A stretch of 64,000 bases of DNA from Daphnia pulex (taxonomy: Eukaryota; Arthropoda; Branchiopoda; Diplostraca; Daphniidae). Numbering within the stretch: position 1 is the first letter of the stretch; each line of letters opens with the position of its first letter. Shown piece after piece: positions 13,728-24,045 of the stretch. The notes under the pieces are model-generated. The model was given only the letters and a program-made list of their open reading frames with translations. It was not told the DNA's origin and did no database searches. Where the stretch lies: the NCBI RefSeq assembly GCF_021134715.1, contig NC_060022.1, positions 6,639,001 through 6,703,000 of the forward strand, written 5' to 3'. A program made the translations under genes and the position numbers.

Positions 13728-16268
13728 TTAGTGTTTCAAAGCATTATCTAAAACAAGCAAATCATTAAAATCTTCTTTCAATACATTCATTAACTGAGCC
13801 ATTCCTTCTTGCTGTGACTTAAGGACCTATAGGAACGAGATCATTCAAAATGAGACAAAGCTAACAAATTAACTTTAAAAATTGTGACAACTTCCTTACT
13901 TGTTTCAGATCATCCAAAACATTTGGTTCAATGTTGTACCTCTCAGTCATTCGTTCCGCTGGCGTAAAGGCAGATTGGCGCATTCTTATTTGCGAAAGCA
14001 ATTCGTTTAAGCGACCCTGATGTTGACAGTGTAAAACATTATTCTATAAACTTAACATTTAATTAGAAAAATATATATGTTACTCGAAATTGCGTAGGGA
14101 TGCTTAGTTCATTGTGCACAGACTCTAGCTGCACCCGCAAACGTTCCTCTTCTGGCTGTAGAGCAAAACCTTCTTTCCGAGAACATTCTTGCTTTATAAG
14201 AACTTTGAGGATTCGATGTTGCAAGTCGATGTATCGTCGTCGCTGTTCACTTAGCGCAACCGATGTTTCTGATGCACGAGATTGCAGGCTTGCTAATTCC
14301 TCAGCTAACTTGTCCAGGGTTCCTTGGTGTCGTCGAGTCTCTTTCTCCTGCAATGATTTATTTTTTTCAACTCAACTATTTGCGTAGTGTGAATAAGTTA
14401 AATATAGAAATGCGAACCTGTAGGTGTAAATGACGAACAAGGTCACCAAATCCGATCAGTGGTATGGGTATGAAGTTATCGTGATCAGGATTTTCTGATT
14501 GAGCTTGTTTCCAAATGCGAGCGTCAATCCCAGCTGGAGGCGATGCTAGATATTCGCGCAATTGTTCGGGTGATGGTCGGACTCTAGGAACACACGAAAC
14601 GACTCCAAGTGCGCTGAGCTGACCACGAGCCGACTGCATCATCCCAGATGGTTGTTGATTCCAAAGGAAGTTAGACAATTCAATGGCAGGCACTTTATGA
14701 ATTGCGCCAGTTGCTGAGCGTTCTTGAACACAAATCAAAACCTCTGTCTTATTTGTGTCTAGGCCAGACACGCCCTCGACGGACACATTCAGATTGGGTT
14801 TATTGCCCAGCGCCGTAGTTATCACACTGACTAACTGAGCTTGGTCTCGCCTGCAAATTGAATCCATAAATAAATCTATATGCAATTACGGTTTTTATAA
14901 TTTTATCTACCGAATATCTGTTTCGGGTTTGTTAAACAGCAAAACAATTATTCCATCTTCATTCTTTCCTTGTGGTAGTTTGCTGTAGCCAATGGCTTTA
15001 AAGCGACACAATGAATTCTCTGCAGTATATTGGATAGCACTAGCCGTGCCAGAGTAAAATCCTAGACACCAATAACAATGTGAGTAAAATGAAGACATTC
15101 TAATATTTAAATTGAACCGCAATTAAGGTGGAGTCAAACCTTTTCCGGTTCCCCAAGCTGCTTGAAGGAGATTCCAACGAGCCAAGATTGCATCGCGCTC
15201 ATCACCGTAAATGTTACAGTAAAGTACGGATGAGAGAACAGATTCGACAACAGTACCGGCTTGCTGAGCAGGAGCAAACGTTTGTTGTTGTTGTTGACCA
15301 AACAGGCCTGTTGTTGGGGCTGTACTTCCAAATGTAGTTCCCAAAGAAAAGCTACTAGAAGCTGGTGTTGTTATCCCGGTTCCTCCCAGAGATGTTCCAA
15401 AAGATCCAAATCCTAATACAGAAAAGTAGTCAAATAATTCGTTCCAAGTCATTCCATAAAAAAATATTACCTGTTCCAGAAAAAAGTCCGGACGACGATG
15501 AGACAGCAGGGGCTCCAGTGCCAAAACCGAATCCAGCGTTGCTTGTCTGTGGCTGCCCAAAGCTGAATGATGGAGCTCCACCAGTATTAGTTCCACCGAA
15601 TCCGAAAGCAGGTGTAGTGGTATTTGTTTGTGTTGCACCAAATCCAAACGATGGAGCAGCTGTGCTAGTTTGGGTGGTACCAAATCCAAACGCTGGAGCA
15701 CCTGAAGTAGGTTGGGTACTGCCAAAACCAAAAGAAGGTACTGTTGCAGTGGTGTTAGTTTGTTGAGAGCCAAATCCTGATGTTGAAGCAGAATTTTGAG
15801 GAGTTCCAAATGAAAAGGACTGATTTGCTGTGCTAACTTGCTGCACACCAAAGCCTCCAAATGGAGTAGTACCAGTCTGACCAGTACCTCCAAACAGCCC
15901 TCCTAGAAGTGAAAATGAGTCAAATGCATTGCAACACATAAGTTTAATTCTATAAAATTTTATTTGTTATCTCCTATTTCTATGATAAAATAATGAACAA
16001 TTCTCAATCAGTGTTGTGCTTGAACAAAAATGATTGCAGCATTTGGTTGGACTAGAAAATGTAATCTCAAGAAAAACTAATAAACAGAAAATAAATGAAA
16101 AAGCCATGCATTGTAGCATGTTCAACAACGAAGGCAAAATGATTTCACTTAGATAATTATCATTCAAATATATAGTAATGCTGGAGTTGACACTAGTTTG
16201 TGTGTATTACCTGTGTTGGATGTAGTAGACTGGGCTGGTTGGAAAAGACTTCCACTAGAAAATGCCAT
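13728..16268 (-). CDS. NUP54: Nucleoporin NUP54
   Basis: Eight exons (16268-16211, 15902-15471, 15412-15140, 15061-14911, 14850-14418, 14347-14084, 14016-13900, 13826-13728) splice in phase to 608 residues, longer than the 507-residue human protein. NUP54 pairs with NUP62 and NUP58 in the central transport channel of the nuclear pore. The first about 230 residues are an FG domain with repeated PSFGFGSTQ, PAFGFGTTQ, PSFGFGATQ and SFGQPQ units; the longer FG region accounts for most of the extra length. Then come the conserved core segments DAILARWNLLQAAWGTGKGF, ENSLCRFKAIGYSKLPQGK, LVSVITTALGNKPNLNVSVE, VPAIELSNFLWNQQPSG, IPIPLIGFGDLVRHLHLQ and the C-terminal coiled coil (LQHRILKVLIKQECSRK, RMTERYNIEPNVLDDLK). 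First intron is unusually long here (about 308 bp). Complete gene. Confidence 0.93.
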
Positions 16269-16670
16269 TTCAAGAATAAGTTATCCTTACTTTCTTGTAT
16301 AAATCTTATTTGGTATCTGTCTAATTGGTAAAAAAGTCGACAAGCCGATTTTCAATGATATCGTTAGCGTTCACGTTCAAAACTTGAAACTACATTTTTT
16401 CTGTGGAAGTAGCGAGAAGAAAGGAGGTATATGCCATCTAGCGGTTAACGATGAAGAACCAATCCTTTAACTTTGGCGGAAGACAGAAAAGCGAAAGTCC
16501 ACCGCAAATATTTCTATTCCGTTCAACCGAAGAAATTTAAATCAACCTCGTCATTCCCGAAGGTCGTCCATTCTCTCCCCTTTTACACGCAAAAAATTAA
16601 CACAAGAAATTGATCAGAAAACAAGTTTATTAATGATGATTTAACCAAGACAATTTGCATTACATTCCAA

Positions 16671-16811
16671 TCAATTATTCCAATTTAAGAATGAGTGACG
16701 GTTGACAAACGAAATTAAACTGGACGGCAGGTCGTCGAATGGGATTCCATGACGGCTCACGACTTGGGCAGCTAAACATGTGAGGGGCCGCACTTTATGA
16801 ATCAGTCTTTG
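16671..16811 (-). pseudogene. Severed C-terminus of the FEM1-like gene
   Basis: The minus strand reads LQRLIHKVRPLTCLAAQVVS and DDLPSSLISFVNRHSFL to a TGA at 16671-16673. This matches the C-terminal LKCLAARVI...LP--L--FV--H segment of FEM1 proteins, and it lies in the frame expected if the MITE at 16815-17255 plus one AAG target copy were not there. It is now cut off from the main reading frame, which stops inside the MITE. Confidence 0.8.
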
Positions 16812-16814
16812 AAG

Positions 16815-17255
16815 GGGGCCGTTCACATATGACGTCACGGGCCGAGGGGGGGGAGGGGGGTGCACCTTGTATGACGAATTGTGACGAGGGGGGGTAGGGG
16901 GGGTATTCACAGTGGGACGTCACAAGGCACTACACAAGCGCCACCAAGTGGGATATGTTGGCAACTTCCTAAATTTCTTTTAGTTTTTTGGATCGTTAGA
17001 GCAAAGCACCTCGTTTGCTTGACCAATTAAGAAAATAATGAACAACATTGTGTTCTGTATTAAAAACTACAGAAAATACAGAAAATAAAGAATTTTTAGG
17101 GGCTCAAACAATTTTTAAAAAGGGAGGGGGGTATCTGACTTTGTGACGTCATATTAGAGGGGGGGTATACCTACTGTGATGAATTGTGACAAAGGGGGGA
17201 GGGGGGGGGGTGTAAAATCGTCAAAAAGTCCGTGACGTCATATGTGAACGGCCCC
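16815..17255. mobile_element. 441-bp MITE with perfect 26-bp TIRs inserted in the FEM1-like gene
   Basis: The ends are a perfect 26-bp inverted repeat (16815-16840 and 17230-17255, starting GGGGCCGTTCACATATGACG). They are flanked by the direct repeat AAG at 16812-16814 and 17256-17258. A 3-bp target duplication suggests the PIF/Harbinger group, though AAG is not its usual TWA target, so the superfamily is unsure. The inside has no coding capacity and contains long G runs (about 16843-16905 and 17120-17215), rich in short tandem G tracts next to TIR-like GACGTCA motifs. One strand could form G-quadruplexes. Confidence 0.88.
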
Positions 17256-18779
17256 AAGGTAAACATTTGAGATCCCGTTTTCAGCCAGTTCTTTTTCCTT
17301 TAGTTTAAAGAGGTCCAAAGGTGTTATGCCCACATCATCGGGCTGGTCGATATGAGCATCCGAGTCCAACAACTGTAACTGGATGGCGTCTATGGTGTTG
17401 ATCGACCAGCGCTCCCATTCAATACTGGCCAGCACGTGAAGGGCCGTCATTCCGTTGGACGAGGTGGCACTTGGGTCGACTCCGAGTTCCAGTAACAATT
17501 TCATGACGTTTAGGGGAAAGAGTTTCGTTATAATTGTGTAGGAGCAGCAGGCAAGATGGAGGAGATTGCCCTTTTCGACTATTTTAAATCTGTAGTCGTC
17601 TCCAATGAAATTGTAGAGAGTCCGCTTGAATCGGTGAAGTTCTTGTTCATTCAGTGTTGGAAGGAGTTCAGTCAAAATGTCGATCTGGTCGATAATCAAC
17701 CATTCGACTCCACCAGTCCATTCGTTTCCGATATAGTAGTCCAGCTTCACATGATGTTCCAAGGAATATTCCATTACGGTCATAATATTGGCGAAGGTGA
17801 ACTCTTCTCTGTCGGAGCTCGGCAGGTCCATGAGCTCGATGAAACTTCCAACCATGATTTTAATTACTTTGGTGATCATACTGTTGACAAATGGATCGTC
17901 CCATTCTTTTTCGAGTCCTTGGAACTGACCCATCATGTACATGCCGATGCTGATGGCTCGATTGAACTGCCTTTCATGGTGGAATGCACCGGCGTATTCG
18001 CACATGTGGGCGAGGATATATTTATGTTGCTCAGGATCGGATTGATGCAGCATCCTCTGACTGACTAACAAGGCCTGAGTGTCGAGATTCATTTCAGGGA
18101 CGACAAAGTTAAGCTGTGCTTCCAGTTGGTCGAGGTGTTCCAGAGTCGTGAATTCGGAAGTGAAGCCCATCGCCTTGGCAAAAAGATACGAGGACTGAGG
18201 GGGAATTACTTTGGGGATCACCGGTTCTCCATCGACGGTCGAATGACGAAGTCTCATGGCTTCTTTCCAGATGAAAATGGCGTACTTCGAGGAATCCCTG
18301 TTGTAGAAAACGTAGGCGGCTCCCATCAATTCCAGCACTTCGATTTTATCCTCTCGACTGATCGAACTCGACTTGATTCCCTCCATGTCGGCGATGACCT
18401 TATCCAACTGTCCGTGTTGGATGGTGATAAACTGAGATATTATGCCCAGCTGGCGACTTATGATGGCTGCGCACAAAGGTGAGACATTGCAATACTTTGT
18501 TCCATTCCACTCAAATGTCCCGTGACATCCCGTAACATCGACTCCGAAATTGGCTATCAGAAATGCGACGACTTTATAACACTCGTGCCGAATTGCGGTC
18601 ATCATCATGGGGGAAGTTCCATGCTCGTCGACTGACGTGGCTAGTACTTTTGTGATTTCTGGTCCTTGAGTGGCAAGTATTTCCTCCAATTCAGTTATCG
18701 ATTCCGATATCACTGCTGCAAGAAAGATGAATTGCAAAACTCTCCAATCATCATCTGATGTGTCCATTTTGATTTTCAA
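17238..18779 (-). CDS. FEM1-like ankyrin-repeat protein, 3' end truncated by a MITE
   Basis: One open frame of 513 residues, from ATG at 18779 to TGA at 17238, the stop being supplied by the inserted MITE. FEM1 proteins are substrate receptors of CUL2 E3 ligases that recognise C-terminal degrons. Matching parts: N-terminal ankyrin-like residues 30-115 (HGTSPMMMTAIRHECYKVVA, SPLCAAIISRQLGIISQFI), the central helical block KIEVLELMGAAYVFYNRDSS with IFIWKEAMRLRH, the MCEYAGAFHHERQFNRAI segment, and C-terminal ankyrin repeats (GNLLHLACCS, GMTALHVLASIEWERW, GITPLDLFKLKEKE). Compared with canonical FEM1 (about 620-670 residues, seven N-terminal ankyrin repeats) the N-terminal repeat array is much shortened. 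About 47 native C-terminal residues are replaced by GAVHI from the MITE. A weak splice acceptor (TTTCTTGCAG) just inside the start leaves the first exon open to doubt. Confidence 0.8.
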   Translation of the reverse strand: MKIKMDTSDDDWRVLQFIFLAAVISESITELEEILATQGPEITKVLATSVDEHGTSPMMMTAIRHECYKVVAFLIANFGVDVTGCHGTFEWNGTKYCNVSPLCAAIISRQLGIISQFITIQHGQLDKVIADMEGIKSSSISREDKIEVLELMGAAYVFYNRDSSKYAIFIWKEAMRLRHSTVDGEPVIPKVIPPQSSYLFAKAMGFTSEFTTLEHLDQLEAQLNFVVPEMNLDTQALLVSQRMLHQSDPEQHKYILAHMCEYAGAFHHERQFNRAISIGMYMMGQFQGLEKEWDDPFVNSMITKVIKIMVGSFIELMDLPSSDREEFTFANIMTVMEYSLEHHVKLDYYIGNEWTGGVEWLIIDQIDILTELLPTLNEQELHRFKRTLYNFIGDDYRFKIVEKGNLLHLACCSYTIITKLFPLNVMKLLLELGVDPSATSSNGMTALHVLASIEWERWSINTIDAIQLQLLDSDAHIDQPDDVGITPLDLFKLKEKELAENGISNVYLGAVHI

Positions 18780-20200
18780 GTAGGTTTCGAACTAGTTCGA
18801 AAAAGTTCTGTTGAAACATTTGTAAAGGTTTAATACTTTCACAAATATTTAGGAACTCTACACTTCTAATAATTAAAAGTGAAATGCCAGTAGGCGATTT
18901 CCCACATGTAGAATAGTGTATTATTGGTTTTTAAGGAAGTGTGAACATACCCAAATGACAACGGAAGAAGAGCAATCAACAGCAACTCGTTTCTTGAATG
19001 AGACTACAACAACAAATGGCACAACTAACTGATGACAGGTGCGGAAATATAATAATACTTGGGTCACGTACTTTGAATCGTATATCCTTTATACGTGACA
19101 TTAAACGTTCATAAAGGCACGTTTAGGACACCCACAACGCTCACAAATATGAGTCAGAATGACATCATTAATCAATTAACAATTGGGTGCAACGTGATCC
19201 GTTACATCACTCCCGGCCCCGTTGAATTACGCCCCGTAATTCCATGTCGGAAGCAGGTTGCGCGTGTGAACGAGATTTCGAAGAACGGCAATTCTACTTA
19301 AACAAACTACAACACCCACCAGCAGCAATACAAACACGTAGAATAATCAACATTGCAACAATTATAGTGACAAGAATAAAATATAATTAAAATTTTTGAA
19401 TCCACTTCGGATACTCCGGGATGTCTTGCGCCTCTATCAAGACGTTATTCGTCCGTGGCACATGGGACGAGCTGAAATTCCCGGACGAATGATCGTCCAG
19501 TAGCAAGGATCGAACAGCACTAGCTCCCATCCATCCCGATTGTTAGTAAAGTTTTTATATTTTGATTGTGGCCCGCAAGCCGACAGGTCAACACTGAAAT
19601 CGAATTCCTTTGCTTTTGCACGAAAGGGCTAAAACGGAACCACTTTTTTTGTAGCAACAGGGTTTCATTAGTCTTCCAATATGCGGTTAATTTAGTACAT
19701 TTTGGTAGGCGAACCATTGACGCGGCCAGCCACCCGTTGTACTACGGGGTTGAAATTAACCCTTCGTGCATCGCTTTTCGCGAATAGCACCGCAAAGTTT
19801 CAATCACTTACACTGGATCATTAGAAAAATCGATCAGCTGATCTTTAAAACTGCATGTTTGCAATAACGTCGTTGTTCTGAACTGGTTTCAACAGTTGGA
19901 GAGATTTGAAGAAAGTACTAGAAGAATTTCTTTTTCCACAAGTAGGCACATCACAACCAACTTATGCTGACCGATCACTCTTTAGCCGAAAAACGAACAG
20001 TAATGTGTTTTGGTTGTTTCCAGCGTGCACATAAAATATAGTAGAACTTAAACCTGTTCTCTGCAAAAATTTAGGACGGGAGATCCCTGTTCGTAGAGGC
20101 TCACTGCAATTACACACAGTGACCTCAAAAATTTCCGGAACGATGACTTGGAGTCGAGGAAGCAGCATGACTTGTAGCATAAGTATTCTCACACAATAAT
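18780..20200. other. Gene-poor stretch
   Basis: No confident gene. A minus-strand frame at about 19395-19535 ends in AQDIPEYPKWIQKF and a stop; it might be a terminal exon of an unknown gene but no partner exon was found. Otherwise featureless. Confidence 0.3.
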
Positions 20201-20209
20201 CAATGATAC

Positions 20210-20800
20210 AACATGAACGAAAACAAAACAATAAACAGCAGGAAAAGAAAATGAAAACAAAACAATGAATTGAAATTGGAAAAAAAAGATAAACAGAAAA
20301 ACAATAAGTGGAGACGGACAAATAAAACGAAAAAGATAAGAAAAAATCGAGGTAAATGGACAAGAACTTGGAAGTAGGCCTAAAGAAGAAACTCATGAAA
20401 AACGAACATGCAAAACGAAAAAATTTAGAATAACTAAAAATAACAACAAAAAAAACGAAAAAAAAAATAACTGTAAAAAAAATAATGGAGGAGCGAAAAA
20501 ATTTCCAAAGAGAGACTAAGATCAAAACACATAAAACAAATAACTTGGGTTAGATTAGGTTGCAATTGAAAGGCTGGAAAATAAAATAAAAACTAAAATA
20601 AGATAAATAGCATAGAAATAGTAATAAAAATGGGGAAAAGACGGAGAAGAAAAGAAAATGGGAGAAAAAAAGTGAAGTATTTTTATAATTAAACGAAGGA
20701 AAACAATGAAATAGAAAAGATAACATAAAATTGACAAGAACAGGAAATATATTTGAGAAAATAGTGTAAAAATAAATGAGAAAAGGACCTTGCAATAGAC
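20210..20800. repeat. Strand-biased A/G-rich low-complexity tract
   Basis: About 590 bp in which the plus strand is almost all A with G and occasional C/T (for example AAGACGGAGAAGAAAAGAAA). The minus-strand frames here code only F/L/S-rich strings and are not genes. Similar tracts occur at 29930-30080 and 55760-55870. Confidence 0.7.
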
Positions 20801-21440
20801 CTCTTGCACCGTGCGGATAGAAGGATTCGTGTAGTCCGACAATGCTGCAATCCGCCATCTTAATAAAACCACACCCTTTTTTTACACGGGCTCTTATGGA
20901 AGTATTTTTTCAAAGTGCTTTTTCTCTTAGCTGGATAACAACTTCGACCAAAGAAAAATAAAGAAAAATACTACATCATTCAGGTAATCCGTAGCATGTA
21001 AGTTTTCCACTATTGAAGTAGTGGAAGTCATAATAATTAAATGTTTTGTACAGGGCATATGGGCATTGTTTACATATGTAGGACCCAAACATGTATAGTT
21101 TACTTATAATTTTTAACATTTTCCCACTGAAAACTTGGTAATTGATTTTTCCTTATTATTTAGATTGTCATTTGTGACGAGGTATTGGTGGAAAATGCTG
21201 TAATCCATCTATTCGACCTCTAAAGAAGAACTGATGGTGTTTTTTAAAGCATTCTTCTATGGCATTCCAAGTTGTATATGTATTGTTTGGATAGTTTATT
21301 CATACATAGATTTTTTTGGTGTTTCAAATGATTTGTATTTGTTAGCATTATTATTCAAAAATAGAGAATATGGATTAATACAAAATAAACAATTAGGATG
21401 CTTCATCATCGTTGAGAACCTTGAACCTTGGACAGTTGAA
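20801..21440. other. Intergenic, nothing recognised
   Basis: AT-rich sequence upstream of the THOC7-like fragment. No coding or repeat signal seen. Confidence 0.3.
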
Positions 21441-22006
21441 ATGAGTAAGTGAAATTGTTTGCATCTTTGTTCTAATTTAGCTCTTTTTTCTCCCATTTCT
21501 GACATTCACATTCTGAGGCTTCCAGTTCCTGTCGCAATAGTGATAATTTGTCTTGGTTGCTCTTTCGATCACGCTGTGTTTGAATAATGACAGCCAAAGC
21601 ATCAGATTCCATTTTATTCCTACGAATCTGTCTTGCTTCTTGTAACTCCTTCTTTGTTGCTTCAATGTCTTTTTGAGCTAAAACGATTACTTCTGCAATC
21701 TGGTTGTAAAGGTCATGATAGTGATAATCCTCTGCAGTGTTCATTTTACAGCACCTCAAGGCTTTTGTGGCAGCAAATTTACATTGGGCCATTTGACCGA
21801 TCATTCTGGCATAAGATGCATGTCTGTAAAACATAAAAATACATCACATAAGCAAGTATAGGAGAAATTTTACACAAAGTATAAATTACGTTTTAAATTA
21901 CCAACTTCGAAAGATAGCGTTCTTTTGCCTCGGTTGGCAAACTATCAGAATAGTTGGAGAGGTCGAATAATTGGATGCATTTTTTTGCAGTTTTTTCTGC
22001 CATCAT
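21440..22006 (-). pseudogene. THOC7: THOC7-like gene, frameshifted and N-terminally truncated
   Basis: Minus-strand exons (22006-21906 and 21823 downward) read CIQLFDLSNYSDSLPTEAKE, then HASYARMIGQMAQCKFAATK, YHDLYNQIAEVIVLAQKDI, ELQEARQIRRNKMESDALAV and, after a one-base frame break near 21475, AKLEQRCKQFHLLISTVQ. The order matches THO complex subunit 7, a coiled-coil member of the THO/TREX mRNA export complex. The break is a missing A in an A run that creates a stop (ELN-stop). The conserved N-terminus (DDEVI-RLLI-GDG) is not found: upstream the sequence passes directly into the 173-bp satellite, and the only nearby ATGs lie within the first satellite unit. Either a real pseudogene or a gene whose 5' exons lie beyond the satellite with an assembly error at the homopolymer. 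Confidence 0.65.
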
Positions 22007-24045
22007 TTTTGTGATTTCAAGACTTTACGGTCACACCACAGGCTTAAAACTCAACACCAAAATGAAAACTAAGTCTCAAAAGATTGAGGGGACTGTCCTC
22101 TATTACCTAGGTTTCAAATATTCAAACACCAAAATAAATTTCAAAAGTTATGAGCATTTGAAGTTTTTTCTGCCATCATTTTTGTGATTTCAAGACTTTA
22201 CGGTCACACCACAGGCTTAAAACTCAACACCAAAATGAAAACTCAGTCTCAAAAGATTGAGGGGACTGTCTTCTATTACCTAGGTTTCAAATATTCAAAC
22301 ACCAAAATAAATTTCAAAAGTTATGAGCATTTGAAGTTTTTTCTGCCATCATTTTTGTGATTTCAAGACTTTACGGTCACACCACAGGCTTAAAACTCAA
22401 CACCAAAATAAAAACTAAGTCTCAAAAGATTGAGGGGACTGTCCTCTATTACCTAGGCTTCAAATATTCAAACACCAAAATAAATTTCAAAAGTTATGAG
22501 CATTTGAAGTTTTTTCTGCCATCATTTTTGTGATTTCAAGACTTTACGGTCACACCACAGGCTTAAACTCAACACCAAAATGAAAACTAAGTCTCAAAAG
22601 ATTGAGGGGACTGTCCTCTATTACCTAGGTTTCAAATATTCAAACACCAAAATAAATTTCAAAAGTTATGAGCATTTGAAGTTTTTTCTGCCATCATTTT
22701 TGTGATTTCAAGACTTTACGGTCACACCACAGGCTTAAAACTCAACACCAAAATGAAAACTAAGTCTCAAAAGATTGAGGGGACTGTCCTCTATTACCTA
22801 GGTTTCAAATATTCAAACACCAAAATAAATTTCAAAAGTTATGAGCATTTGAAGTTTTTTCTACCATCATTTTTGTGATTTCAAGACTTTACGGTCACAC
22901 CACAGGCTTAACTCAACACCAAAATGAAAACTAAGTCTCAAAAGATTGAGGGGACTGTCCTCTATTACCTAGGTTTCAAATATTCAAACACCAAAATAAA
23001 TTTCAAAAGTTATGAGCATTTGAAGTTTTTTCTGCCATCATTTTTGTGATTTCAAGACTTTACGGTCACACAAGAGGCTTAAAACTCAAGACCAAAATGA
23101 AAACTAAGTCTCAAAAGATTGAAGGGACTGTCCTCTATTACCTAGGTTTCAAATATTCAAACACCAAAATAAATTTCAAAAGTTATGAGCATTTGAAGTG
23201 TTTTCTGCCATCATTTTTGTGAATTCAAGACTTTACGGTCACACCACAGGCTTAAAACTCAACACCAAAATAAAAACTAAGTCTCAAAAGATTGAGGGGA
23301 CTGTCTTCTATTACCTAGGTTTCAAATATTCAAACACCAAAATAAATTTCAAAAGTTATGAGCATTTGAAGTTTTTTCTGCCATCATTTTTGTGATTTCA
23401 AGACTTTACGGTCACACCACAGGCTTAAAACTCAACACCAAAATGAAAACTCAGTCTCAAAAGATTGAGGGGACTGTCTTCTATTACCTAGGTTTCAAAT
23501 CTTCAAACACCAAAATAAATTTCAAAAGTTATGCGCATTTGAAGTTTTTTCTGCCATCATTTTTGTGATTTCAAGACTTTACGGTCACACCACAGGCTTA
23601 AAACTCAACACCAAAATAAAAACTAAGTCTCAAAAGATTGAAGGGATTGTCCTCTATTACCTAGGTTTCAAATATTCAAACACCAAAATAAATTTCAAAA
23701 GTTATGAGCATTTGAAGTTTTTTCTGCCATCATTTTTGTGATTTCAAGACTTTAAGGTCACACCACAGGCTTAAAACTCAACACCAAAATGAAAACTAAG
23801 TCTCAAAAGATTGAGGGGACTGTCCTCTATTACCTAGGTTTCAAATATTCAAACACCAAAATAAATTTCAAAAGTTATCAGCATTTGAAGTTTTTTCTGC
23901 CATCATTTTTGTGATTTCAAGACTTTACGGTCACACCACAGGCTTAAAACTCAACACCAAAATGAAAACTCAGTCTCAAAAGATTGAGTGCACTGTCCTC
24001 TATTACCTAGGTTTCAAATATTCAAACACCAAAATAAATTTCAGC
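21991..24045. repeat. 173-bp tandem satellite, about 12 copies
   Basis: The unit begins TTTTTTCTGCCATCATTTTT and recurs at 21991, 22164, 22337 and so on every 173 bp with only a few changes per copy; the last copy breaks off at about 24045. One-base indels and single substitutions (for example CTAAGTCTC versus CTCAGTCTC) distinguish copies. The monomer size is close to one nucleosome repeat, as for many centromeric or heterochromatic satellites. Open frames within it are by-products. Confidence 0.95.

Noticed and set aside
15365-15766. Plus-strand P/V-rich frame of 133 codons
   Set aside because: Antisense to the NUP54 FG-repeat exon; its regularity is inherited from the FG repeats.
17556-18482. 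Plus-strand open frames over the FEM1-like gene
   Set aside because: They are antisense shadows of the FEM1-like frame, which has family motifs; the plus frames show none.
20550-20872. Minus-strand hydrophobic frames that look like membrane proteins
   Set aside because: They come from an A/G-rich tract read as F/L/S codons; low complexity and no start or splice support.
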